Shown here piece by piece: positions 1 through 7,051 of a stretch of 23,108 bases of DNA. Every line of letters begins with the position of its first letter. Positions within the stretch are counted from its first letter, which is position 1. The translations under genes and the position numbers were made by a program. The notes under the pieces were generated by a model. That model was given only the letters and a program-made list of their open reading frames with translations, ran no database searches and had not been told where the DNA came from. Source of the DNA: JAGQTE01 sp964648005 (GTDB lineage: Bacteria > Actinomycetota > Acidimicrobiia > Acidimicrobiales > Acidimicrobilacustridaceae); contig CAZYKR010000032.1 in the NCBI GenBank assembly GCA_964648005.1, forward strand, positions 1 through 23,108. Reading direction: 5' to 3'.

Positions 1-24
1 TCCATCGGGTCGCAGGGTACCGGG

Positions 25-1710
25 TCACCGGCGCCGATCGACGGCGGCCGGAGCACTGCTGGGCGCCGGTGCGAACGTGGGGAGCCGCGGCAGCGCCGAG
101 GTCAGCCCGTGCTGGGCGTGCTCGACGCGCAGGCGGTCGGCGTAGCGGTCGAGGAAGCGGCTGACGGCGAGGACCTCGTCGGCGAGCTCGCTCGGCAGCA
201 GTCGATCGGCGGGCGGGGGTTCGGCGTGGGGTACGGCGCTGGCCACGCCGTCGGTGTCGCGCACGCGGGTGAGCACTCCGCGGTCCAGCTCGACGCCGGA
301 GCCGTCGGCCAGCCGGAGCCGCACGGTGCCTGCTGCCACGAGGGCCGCCAGCCGGCGGTGGCGGTGCACCGCCGTGGCAAGCGCGTCGGCGCGATCGCGG
401 CAGTCGGCCGCCTCCTCGAACCGCTCCGCCTCGGCCAGCTCGTGCATCCGGCGGGCGAGCACCTCGAACACCGGCCCCTCGCCGCGCAGCGCCGCCGCGG
501 CATCGGCGGCGGCCTCGGCATAGGCGGCGGCATCGATGCCACCACCGCACGGGCACAGCGAGACGCCGAGCTGGGCGGGCAGGCACGGCGGGCGCCCGGC
601 GACGAGGCCCGAGGCCGGGACGCGTGCGGTGCAGCGTCGCAGGGGCACGACGGTGTGCACGGCGTCGATCACCAGCTGGGCGGTCCGGCGCGACGACAGC
701 GGGCCGAGGTAGACCGCGCCGTCGTCGCGGACGTCGCGCACGATCGACAGCCGAGCGAAGCGCTCGTTGGTCAACTTCACGTAGCACGCCGCGCTCGCCG
801 ACTTCGCCCGGCGGTTGAACCGCGGCTGGAGCCGCCGGATGAGGCGGGTCTCGAGGACCTCGGCGTGCAGGGCGTTGGCGCACACGACGTGGTCGATCTT
901 GTCGGTCTCGCGCAGCAGCTGGCCGATCTTGCGACGGTCGTCGTTCGAGAAGTACGAGCGCACGCGGGCGCGCAGGTTCGTGGCCTTGCCGATGTAGAGC
1001 GGCCGATCGTGGCGGTCGCGGAACAGGTACACGCCCGCACTGCGGGGTAGGTGCGCCGTCAACCGGAGCTTGCCGGATTGCGCATGGCCTTCGATGCGGG
1101 GGAGGTTGAGCAGGTCGTCGAGGCCCGACACCCCCAACGTGCCGCACCGCTCGAGCAGCACGTGCAGCAGGTCGGTCGTGGCCATGGCGTCGTCCAGGGC
1201 CCGGTGCGACGGCCGGTGATCGAGCCGGAGCCGGCTGGCCAGCGTGTCGAGCTTGCAGTTGGGGACTTCGTCGCGCACGAGGCGCCGGGCGAGCCCGCAC
1301 GTGTCGACCGATCGGTTGGCCAGCTTCGGGTAGCCGAGTCGGGCGGCGGCGGCGTTGAGGAACGACAGGTCGAAGCGGATGTTGTGCCCGACGATGACGG
1401 CGTCGCCGATGAACTCGAGCAGGCTCGGGAACACCGAGTCGATCATCGGGGCCGGGGCCACGAGCGCCTCGGTGATGCCGGTGAGGTAGGTGATCTCGGG
1501 TGGGATGGGCACGCCGGGGTTCACCAGCGTCTGGAAGCGACCGAGCATCGTGCCGCCTCGCACGAGCACGGCACCGACCTCGGTGATCTCGCATGCCGCC
1601 GGCGACCCGCCGGTGGTCTCGAGGTCGAGCACGCAGAACGTGACGTCGAACAGCGGCTCGCCCAGATCGTCGAAGGACCGCTGCACCGGTGCCGTCGTGG
1701 TCAGCGCCAT
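25..1710 (-). CDS. DEDDh exonuclease / GIY-YIG (Cho/UvrC-like) fusion nuclease
   Basis: A 561-residue DNA repair nuclease combining a DnaQ-type 3'-5' exonuclease with the N-terminal half of UvrC. The exonuclease spans about 22-190, with D29 and E31 (DLETTG), the HNIRFD motif near 109-114 and H169/D174 (HRALDDA). The GIY-YIG endonuclease follows at about 224-310 (GVYLF, LYIGKATNLRARV, E287). Four cysteines (360, 376, 386, 388) resemble the UvrC iron-sulphur cluster region, and a UVR-like helix pair lies at about 414-449. The RNase H-like and helix-hairpin-helix C-terminal part of UvrC is absent, so it is not UvrC itself; it resembles E. coli Cho and, by memory, mycobacterial Rv2191. I chose ATG at 1710 over an earlier in-frame start at 1875, because the longer version runs through the promoter and SOS boxes. 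Damage-inducible expression is inferred from the double LexA-type box upstream. Domain calls are firm; the exact lesion substrate is unknown. Confidence 0.93.
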   Translation of the reverse strand: MALTTTAPVQRSFDDLGEPLFDVTFCVLDLETTGGSPAACEITEVGAVLVRGGTMLGRFQTLVNPGVPIPPEITYLTGITEALVAPAPMIDSVFPSLLEFIGDAVIVGHNIRFDLSFLNAAAARLGYPKLANRSVDTCGLARRLVRDEVPNCKLDTLASRLRLDHRPSHRALDDAMATTDLLHVLLERCGTLGVSGLDDLLNLPRIEGHAQSGKLRLTAHLPRSAGVYLFRDRHDRPLYIGKATNLRARVRSYFSNDDRRKIGQLLRETDKIDHVVCANALHAEVLETRLIRRLQPRFNRRAKSASAACYVKLTNERFARLSIVRDVRDDGAVYLGPLSSRRTAQLVIDAVHTVVPLRRCTARVPASGLVAGRPPCLPAQLGVSLCPCGGGIDAAAYAEAAADAAAALRGEGPVFEVLARRMHELAEAERFEEAADCRDRADALATAVHRHRRLAALVAAGTVRLRLADGSGVELDRGVLTRVRDTDGVASAVPHAEPPPADRLLPSELADEVLAVSRFLDRYADRLRVEHAQHGLTSALPRLPTFAPAPSSAPAAVDRRR

Positions 1711-1716
1711 CGCCCC

Positions 1717-1745
1717 AGGGTGACCGAACAGACGTTCTGCGTCAA
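1717..1745 (-). promoter_or_regulatory. Promoter of the DnaQ-UvrC-like gene
   Basis: Read on the minus strand, TTGACG (1740-1745) and CACCCT (1717-1722) are separated by 17 bases, a good sigma70/SigA-type arrangement. The ATG at 1710 lies only six bases beyond the -10, so the transcript would be nearly leaderless. SOS box 1 (1726-1737) sits inside the spacer, a position where a bound repressor would block RNA polymerase. Start not measured. Confidence 0.5.
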
Positions 1746-1757
1746 GAACATCTGTTC
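1726..1757. promoter_or_regulatory. Double LexA/SOS-type operator
   Basis: Two matches to the GAAC-N4-GTTC core of the Gram-positive/actinobacterial SOS box occur here: GAACAGACGTTC at 1726-1737 and GAACATCTGTTC at 1746-1757. Their centres are exactly 20 bp apart, about two helical turns. The pair also forms a larger inverted repeat with 14-base arms (1725-1738 and 1745-1758) and one mismatch. Box 1 lies between the -35 and -10 of the leftward nuclease gene. Box 2 overlaps the expected -35 zone of the rightward zinc-ribbon gene. LexA binding is inferred from the motif and the repair-gene context. Confidence 0.82.
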
Positions 1758-1774
1758 GATGCGCCGGCGAGCGG

Positions 1775-1780
1775 TAGAGT
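1775..1780 (+). promoter_or_regulatory. -10 element for leaderless zinc-ribbon gene
   Basis: TAGAGT is followed after eight bases by the GTG start at 1789, the geometry of a leaderless actinobacterial transcript. The -35 zone (about 1752-1757) falls in SOS box 2. Confidence 0.5.
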
Positions 1781-1788
1781 CGCGGCCC

Positions 1789-2010
1789 GTGAGCCGCCGC
1801 TATCGCTGCACCGCCTGCGGGAACCTGACCCGCTTCGACGTCGTCACGACGCGCACCACCCGGGAGTTCCACCACTACAGCGTCGGTGGTGACCTCGATG
1901 TCGAGGACACGCAGGTGCTGGCGGAGTCGGTCGACGAGGTGTCATGCCGGTGGTGCGGGTCGGGCGGCAACGTGGTCGAGCTGACCGACGACGCCGACGT
2001 CGACGCCTGA
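1789..2010 (+). CDS. Small zinc-ribbon protein, possibly SOS-controlled
   Basis: A 73-residue protein that I do not recognise as a named family. It has two CxxC knuckles, C7/C10 near the N-terminus and C53/C56 after a 42-residue insert, the pattern of a zinc ribbon, and ends in an acidic tail. GTG at 1789 is chosen because it sits eight bases after a TAGAGT -10 hexamer (leaderless start) and places the first CxxC close to the N-terminus. An in-frame ATG at 1759 would put the start inside the operator region. The gene is divergent from the DnaQ-UvrC-like nuclease and shares its double LexA-type operator, which suggests DNA-damage induction. Function is unknown; a DNA- or RNA-binding accessory role is speculation. 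The stop codon lies in the first copy of a tandem 26-bp repeat. Confidence 0.75.
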   Translation: MSRRYRCTACGNLTRFDVVTTRTTREFHHYSVGGDLDVEDTQVLAESVDEVSCRWCGSGGNVVELTDDADVDA

Positions 2011-2042
2011 CCGACGACGCCGACGTCGACGCCTGACCGACG
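1981..2042. repeat. Tandem 26-bp direct repeat, about 2.4 copies
   Basis: Positions 1981-2006 and 2007-2032 are identical, and a third partial copy of 10 bases follows at 2033-2042. The first copy encodes the last residues of the zinc-ribbon protein. Its TGA stop spans the first copy junction (2008-2010), so the extra copies are downstream of the stop and leave the protein unchanged. It looks like a slippage or tandem duplication event. Confidence 0.9.
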
Positions 2043-2103
2043 CGGACGCCTGCCGGCGCTCGCCGTGTTCGGCTCGGGCGCGTTCGTTGTCACACCCTCT
2101 GCG

Positions 2104-2109
2104 TACCGT
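2104..2109 (+). promoter_or_regulatory. -10 element for Cys-rich protein / queG run
   Basis: TACCGT precedes the ATG at 2117 by seven bases, matching the leaderless pattern seen elsewhere in the window. No convincing -35 is visible. It would drive the Cys-rich gene, queG and perhaps the genes beyond. Confidence 0.45.
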
Positions 2110-2116
2110 GCGCGCC

Positions 2117-2473
2117 ATGACCGACGACTTCCCACCCGTGCTCGACCCCCGGGGCGAGGCGCGCCGCCGGCACCCCGCGGCCGGCGGTCGAGGCGCCCGC
2201 CCACAGCTCGCCGTCGTGGTGTCGACGCCGCCCCCGGCGAGCGGTGCCGACGACGACGACGTGCTCGTGATCGACTGCGACGAGTGCGCCCGCCAGGACA
2301 CCGATGCCTGCGGCGAGTGTGTCGTCACCTTCCTGTGCGACCGCGACGCCGGGGGCCCGGTCGTGGTCGACCTGGCGACCGAGCGCGCCGTGCGCCTGCT
2401 CGGCGAGGTGGGCCTGGTGCCAACGCTCAAGCACCTCCGGGGTGTGCCCCGCACGGCGGACATGGGACGATGA
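2117..2473 (+). CDS. Cys-rich small conserved-type hypothetical protein
   Basis: A 118-residue protein of unknown function. The first 45 residues are polar and low in complexity. A compact Cys cluster follows at C54, C57, C65, C68 and C74 (CxxC-x7-CxxC-x5-C), suited to binding zinc or an iron-sulphur cluster. A helical stretch at about 86-108 includes the segment VRLLGEVGLVPTLKHLRGV. ATG at 2117 is supported by a TACCGT -10 seven bases upstream; an in-frame ATG at 2087 lies upstream of that promoter. queG starts four bases after its stop, so the two are probably co-transcribed. Whether it helps deliver or protect the QueG clusters is only a guess from adjacency. Confidence 0.7.
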   Translation: MTDDFPPVLDPRGEARRRHPAAGGRGARPQLAVVVSTPPPASGADDDDVLVIDCDECARQDTDACGECVVTFLCDRDAGGPVVVDLATERAVRLLGEVGLVPTLKHLRGVPRTADMGR

Positions 2474-2477
2474 CCGT

Positions 2478-3599
2478 GTGGGCGACGATCGATCGGGCGA
2501 CGGGAGTTCGCTAGCGGCCGACCTCCGGGCGGCTGGCATCGCCGGTGGGTTGGCCCGTGTCGGCTTCGCTTCGGTCGAACCGCTCGTCGAGGCACGGGTC
2601 GCCATCGAGCAGCGGCTGGCCGACGGCCATGACGCCGGGATGCAGTTCACCTTCCGCAACCCAGGGCGTTCGACCGATCCGCGCACGGCGTTGCCGTCGG
2701 CCCGGGCAGCCGTGGTGGGCCTGGCCACCTACCCGGCAGCGCTCGACGACGATCCCGATCCGGCCGAGCCGATGGGTCGCGTGGCCTGGTATGCCACCGA
2801 GGACCACTACGCCCGGCTCGACGCCGGGCTGCAGGCGATCGCCGACGTGCTCCGTCGCCGGGACCACCGCGCCGTCGTCGTCGCCGACGCCAACGCGCTG
2901 GTCGACCGGGCGATCGCCGAGCGTGCCGGGCTCGGCTGGTTCGGCAAGAACGCCAACCTGTTGGCGCCGGGGCTCGGCAGCTGGTTCGTCATCGGATCGG
3001 TGCTCACCGACGCACCGCTGGCGGCGCACGACGCGCCGCTCGGCGACGGCTGCGGCACCTGTCGCCGATGCCTGCCGGCCTGCCCGACGGGTGCCATCGT
3101 GGCCCCGGGGGTCATCGATGCCCGCCGCTGCCTGGCGTGGCTCGTTCAGCGCGACGGCGACATCGAACCGTGGGCGCGGATGGCGATGGGGGACCGCATC
3201 TACGGCTGTGACGACTGTCAGGAGGCCTGCCCACCCGATCGGCAGCTGGCACGCGAGCAGCGGGTCGGCGAGATCTCGGGCCGCTTCGTGCCGCTGGTCG
3301 ACCTGTTGGCATCCGACGACGAGACACTGCTCGCCCGACACGGCCGCTGGTACCTCCCGCGACGCGATCCCGCCGTGCTGCGCCGCAACGCCCTCGTCGC
3401 CCTGGGCAACACGGGTGACCCGGACGATCCCCGTGTCGTGGCGGCGGTGGCCGACCACCTGGGGCACCGCTCGGCCATGGTGCGGCGCCACGCCGTCTGG
3501 GCGGCGCGACGGCTCGGTTTGGTCGCACTGCTGGACGCGGTGGTGGACGACCCCGATCCCGGTGTGCGCGCCGAGACCGTCGCCGAGGTACCGGCGTGA
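2478..3599 (+). CDS. queG: Epoxyqueuosine reductase QueG
   Basis: A 373-residue enzyme expected to catalyse the last step of queuosine synthesis, reduction of epoxyqueuosine to queuosine in the tRNA wobble position, using cobalamin and two [4Fe-4S] clusters in the cytoplasm. The N-terminal part has family features such as RAAVVGLATYP and GWFGKNANLL. The ferredoxin-like part shows CGTCRRCLPACP (C192, C195, C198, C202) and the second cluster ligands C218, C244, C247 and C251 (CDDCQEACP). The C-terminus has HEAT-like helices (RNALVALGNTGD and following). GTG at 2478 follows the upstream stop by four bases; a longer reading would overlap the previous gene out of frame. Its stop overlaps the next GTG by four bases, implying translational coupling to the glycosyltransferase. 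No other queuosine genes are in the window. Confidence 0.93.
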   Translation: MGDDRSGDGSSLAADLRAAGIAGGLARVGFASVEPLVEARVAIEQRLADGHDAGMQFTFRNPGRSTDPRTALPSARAAVVGLATYPAALDDDPDPAEPMGRVAWYATEDHYARLDAGLQAIADVLRRRDHRAVVVADANALVDRAIAERAGLGWFGKNANLLAPGLGSWFVIGSVLTDAPLAAHDAPLGDGCGTCRRCLPACPTGAIVAPGVIDARRCLAWLVQRDGDIEPWARMAMGDRIYGCDDCQEACPPDRQLAREQRVGEISGRFVPLVDLLASDDETLLARHGRWYLPRRDPAVLRRNALVALGNTGDPDDPRVVAAVADHLGHRSAMVRRHAVWAARRLGLVALLDAVVDDPDPGVRAETVAEVPA

Positions 3600-4759
3600 G
3601 CCACCTGCTCGTCACCAACGACTTCCCGCCCAAGGTCGGCGGCATCCAGTCGTACCTGTGGGAGCTGTGGCGCCGATTGCCGCCTGGCGAGGCCACGGTG
3701 CTCACGACGGGGTACGCGGGCGCTGGCGCCTTCGACGCCGCGGCGCCGATGCGCATCGAGCGGACGGAGCAGCGAGCGCTGTTGCCGACCCCGGCGTTGG
3801 CGGCACGGATCCGGCGGTTGGCTGACGAGGTGGACGCCGACCTGATCCTGCTCGACCCAGTCGTCCCGCTGGGCGCGCTGGCCCGCTGGCTGGACCGTCC
3901 CTACGGCGTCATCGTGCACGGTGCCGAGATGACCATCCCGGGACGGTTGCCCGGCTACCGGGCGGTCGCCGCCGGCGTGCTGCGCCACGCCACCGTGGTC
4001 GTCGCCGCCGGTGGCTACCCGCGCCACGAAGCCGAGCGCGCTGCCCGCTCGCCGCTGCCGGCGGTCGTGGTCCCGCCGGGCGTGGACGTGGCCCGGTTCC
4101 ACCCCGTCGACGGCCCCGGACGTGCGGCCGCCCGGGAGCGGTTCGGCATCGCTACAGAGGCGCGGCTCGTGCTCGGTGTGAGCCGGCTCGTGCCGCGCAA
4201 GGGGTTCGACGTGCTCGTGCGCGCCGCAGGGGCCCTGGCTCCGGGCCGCCCCGACCTGGTGGTGGCGATCGCCGGTGCCGGCCGCGACCGGGCGCGGCTC
4301 GAGCGGTTGGCGGCGCGGCACCGCGCACCGGTGCGGTTCCTCGGCGCGGTGGACGACGCCGACCTGCCCGCCCTGTACGCCTGCGCCGACGTGTTCGCCA
4401 TGGCGTGCCGTAACCGCTGGGGCGGCCTCGAGCAGGAGGGCTTCGGCATCGTGTTCCTCGAGGCGGCGGCGTGCGGCGTGCCGGCGATCGCCGGCCGGTC
4501 GGGTGGCTCGCACGAAGCCGTGGTCGACGGCGTCACGGGCGTGGTGCTGGACCGCCCGCACTCGGCGACGGCGCTGGCCCGCGCCCTCGCCGGACTGCTC
4601 GCCGACCCCGAGCGACGGGCGACGATGGGCGCCGCGGCACGGGAGCGGGCCGTGGACGCCTTCGGCGACGACGCCCTTGCGGCAGACCTGCTCGCCGGGA
4701 TCCGGGCGGCGACGGCCGATGGTGGTCCTGCGATTGCTCCCGCCGCGCCCCGCATGTGA
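3596..4759 (+). CDS. pimB: GT4 glycosyltransferase, PimB-like phosphatidylinositol mannoside mannosyltransferase
   Basis: A 387-residue GT-B fold glycosyltransferase of family GT4. The N-terminal Rossmann domain opens with LLVTNDFPPKVGGIQSYL, very close to what I recall for mycobacterial PimB' (Rv2188c), which transfers the second mannose from GDP-mannose to phosphatidylinositol monomannoside at the cytoplasmic membrane face. The donor-binding C-terminal domain shows VSRLVPRKGFDVLVRA and an E-x7-E motif (E281 to E289 in EGFGIVFLE). The start is GTG at 3596, overlapping the queG stop by four bases. The following four genes repeat the mycobacterial Rv2186c-Rv2183c order, which supports the PimB assignment. 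The exact acceptor could differ in this lineage; a general GT4 mannosyltransferase is the safe call. Confidence 0.85.
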   Translation: MSHLLVTNDFPPKVGGIQSYLWELWRRLPPGEATVLTTGYAGAGAFDAAAPMRIERTEQRALLPTPALAARIRRLADEVDADLILLDPVVPLGALARWLDRPYGVIVHGAEMTIPGRLPGYRAVAAGVLRHATVVVAAGGYPRHEAERAARSPLPAVVVPPGVDVARFHPVDGPGRAAARERFGIATEARLVLGVSRLVPRKGFDVLVRAAGALAPGRPDLVVAIAGAGRDRARLERLAARHRAPVRFLGAVDDADLPALYACADVFAMACRNRWGGLEQEGFGIVFLEAAACGVPAIAGRSGGSHEAVVDGVTGVVLDRPHSATALARALAGLLADPERRATMGAAARERAVDAFGDDALAADLLAGIRAATADGGPAIAPAAPRM

Positions 4760-4769
4760 GGGTGGTCCG

Positions 4770-5333
4770 GTGAGCGACGCCCCCGACGCCGACGCCCCCG
4801 ACCCCGACGACGTGGCCGAGGACGATGCGGCCGAGGACGATGCGGTCGAGAGCGGCGACGCTGCGCCGGCGCTCGTGCTGGCCGACCCGTCGACCGGCCG
4901 GGGCATCGTCGTCACCTCCTGGGCGTGCACGGGGCTGCTCGCCGTCGCCAGCGCCATCTCGGTCGGGGCCGAGGCGTTGCAGTGGGTCGTCGTCCCGGTG
5001 GCGATCGCCCTCGCCGCCCTGGGCTTCGTCGCCTTCGTGGTGGCGTACCTGACGGCGATCGCCCGCAGCCGCACGGATGAGATCGCCGTGGCCGGCGTTT
5101 TCCTGCTCATCGGGTGTGCGCCCAAGGCCATCCAACGGTCGCTGCTCGGCTCGATGGGGGTGCAGATCGTGATCGCCCTGGTGGCGGCGTCGATGCGCCC
5201 GTACACCGCCGTCGCCTTCGCCATCCTGGCGCCGTTGTGCGGCCTGGGCCTGGCCGGCCTGTGGGGCGCCCGCTACGGCGTGTTCGGGCCGCGCCGTGAC
5301 CGCAGCGCAGGCCGCGTGCCGCGCAGCCGGTGA
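4770..5333 (+). CDS. Acidic-tailed multi-pass membrane protein
   Basis: A 187-residue protein with a very acidic, Asp/Glu/Ala-rich N-terminal tail (about 1-35) and four or five predicted membrane segments, roughly 46-66, 71-96, 104-118, 128-142 and 146-168. It ends in a basic tail, so by the positive-inside rule the C-terminus is probably cytoplasmic. Start is GTG at 4770, ten bases after the glycosyltransferase stop, with GAGGGTGG as a plausible ribosome site just upstream. I recognise no enzymatic motif. Its place between a PimB-like enzyme and an SRPBCC gene matches that of mycobacterial Rv2186c by memory. A role in envelope lipid metabolism is inference only. Confidence 0.72.
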   Translation: MSDAPDADAPDPDDVAEDDAAEDDAVESGDAAPALVLADPSTGRGIVVTSWACTGLLAVASAISVGAEALQWVVVPVAIALAALGFVAFVVAYLTAIARSRTDEIAVAGVFLLIGCAPKAIQRSLLGSMGVQIVIALVAASMRPYTAVAFAILAPLCGLGLAGLWGARYGVFGPRRDRSAGRVPRSR

Positions 5334-5353
5334 TCGACGGCGAGGCGCTCCAC

Positions 5354-5359
5354 TATCGT
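5354..5359 (+). promoter_or_regulatory. Possible -10 upstream of the SRPBCC gene
   Basis: TATCGT lies 32 bases before the ATG at 5392, in the only gap of note between the membrane-protein and SRPBCC genes. The gene also has an AGGAGCGAG ribosome site, so this transcript would have a short leader. An internal promoter for the SRPBCC-ArsA genes is plausible but no strong -35 is seen. Confidence 0.35.
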
Positions 5360-5391
5360 GCGGCGCGCCGACGTGGGAACAGGAGCGAGCG

Positions 5392-5841
5392 ATGACCGAG
5401 CAGGCACGAGAGACGATCACCATCGCAGCACCGGTGGCACAGGTCTTCGCCACGCTCGTCGACTTCGAGCGCTATCCCGAGTGGGCCGGCGACCTCAAGG
5501 CGGCCCGGGTGATCGAACGCGACGACGAGGGCCGCGGCGTCGAGGTCGAGTTCCGTGCCGCGGCGATGGGACGCAGCACGACCTACCGGCTGCGGTACGA
5601 CTTCGCCGACGCCCCGAACCGCATCGGCTGGACGCTGGCTGAAGGCGACCTCCAGCGTGAGCTCGACGGCAACTACCACCTGCAGCCGGCGACGGACGAC
5701 CCGGATGCCACCGACATCGTCTACGAGCTGTCGATCGATCTGATGGTGCCGATCCCCGGGTTCGTCAAGCGGCGGGCCGAGAGCCGGATCGTCCGCACCG
5801 CGCTCGAGGACCTGCGCGACCGGGTCGAGTCCGGCGCGTGA
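5392..5841 (+). CDS. SRPBCC (START/polyketide cyclase-like) family protein
   Basis: A 149-residue single-domain protein of the SRPBCC superfamily, which forms a deep hydrophobic pocket for lipids or polyketide-like ligands. The N-terminal strand-helix ETITIAAPVAQVFATLVDFERYPEWAGDLK is split here only for family recognition: key features are the APVAQVFATLVDFERYPEW segment and a long C-terminal helix from about 120 to 149. Start is ATG at 5392, with AGGAGCGAG immediately upstream; an in-frame start at 5296 overlaps the previous gene and is rejected. It lies 19 bases before the ArsA-like ATPase, matching the Rv2185c-Rv2184c pair of mycobacteria as I recall it. Ligand unknown; lipid binding connected with envelope biosynthesis is an inference. 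Confidence 0.88.
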   Translation: MTEQARETITIAAPVAQVFATLVDFERYPEWAGDLKAARVIERDDEGRGVEVEFRAAAMGRSTTYRLRYDFADAPNRIGWTLAEGDLQRELDGNYHLQPATDDPDATDIVYELSIDLMVPIPGFVKRRAESRIVRTALEDLRDRVESGA

Positions 5842-5860
5842 GCGCCATGTCCCCGGCGCC

Positions 5861-7039
5861 GTGAGCCGCATCGTCCTGTTCACGGGCAAGGGCGGTGTCG
5901 GCAAGACGACGGTGGCGGCTGCGACCGCATCGCTCGCCGCCCGGCGCGGCACGCGCACGCTGGTGCTCTCGACCGATCCCGCCCACTCGCTCGCCGACGC
6001 CTTCGGCATCCCGCTGGCGACCGAGGTCAGCGAGATGGCGCCGAACCTGTGGGGCCAACAGCTCGATGCCCAGGACCGCATGGAGGCGTCGTGGGGTGAG
6101 ATCCGCACGTGGCTCGTGGGCGTCCTCGACTGGGCGGGGGTCGATGCCATCGAGGCGGAGGAGCTCGCCGTCGTGCCCGGCCTCGACGAGCTGTTCGCCC
6201 TCACGGACATCGGACGGTTCGCCGCCACCGGCGACTACGACCTGATCGTGGTGGACTGCGCCCCGACGGCCGAGACGATCCGCTTCCTGTCGCTGCCCGA
6301 CGTGCTGTCGTGGTACATGGATCGCCTCTTCCCTGCGACCCGTCGGGTCAACAAGGTCGTGGGTCCGGTGCTCAAGCGGGTGGCCGGCGTCCCGGCCGCC
6401 GACGATCGGGTGCTGGGGGCGACCGAGCGGCTCTACGACGAGCTGCGCGCCGTGAAGGTGCTGCTGTCGGACACGGCGCGCGCCAGCGTCCGGCTCGTCG
6501 TCAACCCGGAGCGGATCGTCATCGCCGAGGCGCGACGCACGTACACGTATCTGTCGCTGTTCGGCTATGCGGTGGATGCCGTCGTGGCCAACCGGGTGCT
6601 GCCGGCGTCGGTCGCCGACCCCTTCTTCGACCGGTGGAAGACCCTCCAGGCGGGCTACCTCGACGACATCGCCGACGCCTTCGCCCCGCTCACCGTCCTG
6701 CGGGCCGACCTGGCCGATGACGAGCTCGTCGGCCTCGAGGCGCTCGAGGCCTTCGGCGCCGAGCTCTACCGGGGCAACGACGTCGATGCGGTGCTCTGCA
6801 CCGCCGAACCGCTGCGGGTGCGCAAGGCGGGCGACACGATGGTGCTCGAGGTCGACCTGCCCTTCACCCGACGCTCCGAGCTCGAGCTCGGCCGCCACGG
6901 CGACGAGCTGCTCATCCGCGTCGGACCGTACCGGCGGGCCCTGCTGCTCCCGGACGCGCTGCGACGTCGCCGCATCGATGCCGCCGCGTTGGAGGACGGA
7001 TGCCTGCGGGTAGTGTTCGGATCCGCCGGAGTCGATTGA
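5861..7039 (+). CDS. ArsA/Get3-family ATPase
   Basis: A 392-residue ATPase of the ArsA/TRC40/Get3 group in the SIMIBI class. The deviant Walker A is GKGGVGKTT (9-17), with TDPAHS at 38-43 and the switch/Walker B region VVDCAPTAET around D132. The C-terminal 70 or so residues (from about 325) look like the alpha-crystallin/HSP20-like domain found at the end of many bacterial ArsA-like proteins. There is one ATPase half only, and no arsB or arsR neighbour, so an arsenite pump subunit is unlikely. Start is GTG at 5861; the upstream ATG at 5847 is out of frame. No ribosome site is obvious, so translation may depend on the upstream gene. Context and order match mycobacterial Rv2184c by memory. Substrate is unknown; chaperoning of a membrane-bound or lipid-related client is a guess. 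Confidence 0.92.
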   Translation: MSRIVLFTGKGGVGKTTVAAATASLAARRGTRTLVLSTDPAHSLADAFGIPLATEVSEMAPNLWGQQLDAQDRMEASWGEIRTWLVGVLDWAGVDAIEAEELAVVPGLDELFALTDIGRFAATGDYDLIVVDCAPTAETIRFLSLPDVLSWYMDRLFPATRRVNKVVGPVLKRVAGVPAADDRVLGATERLYDELRAVKVLLSDTARASVRLVVNPERIVIAEARRTYTYLSLFGYAVDAVVANRVLPASVADPFFDRWKTLQAGYLDDIADAFAPLTVLRADLADDELVGLEALEAFGAELYRGNDVDAVLCTAEPLRVRKAGDTMVLEVDLPFTRRSELELGRHGDELLIRVGPYRRALLLPDALRRRRIDAAALEDGCLRVVFGSAGVD

Positions 7040-7051
7040 CGGGGGCGAGCG

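Noticed and set aside
1051..1788. Long plus-strand reading upstream of the zinc-ribbon protein
   Set aside because: It is antisense to the nuclease gene; only the part from the GTG at 1789 has Cys motifs and a promoter.
1711..1875. N-terminal extension of the DnaQ-UvrC-like gene from 1875
   Set aside because: It would place the promoter and both SOS boxes inside the coding region, and the extra 55 residues have no domain.
5861..7039. Arsenite efflux role for the ArsA-like ATPase
   Set aside because: No arsB, arsC, arsD or arsR gene is nearby, only one ATPase half is present, and the neighbourhood is envelope related.
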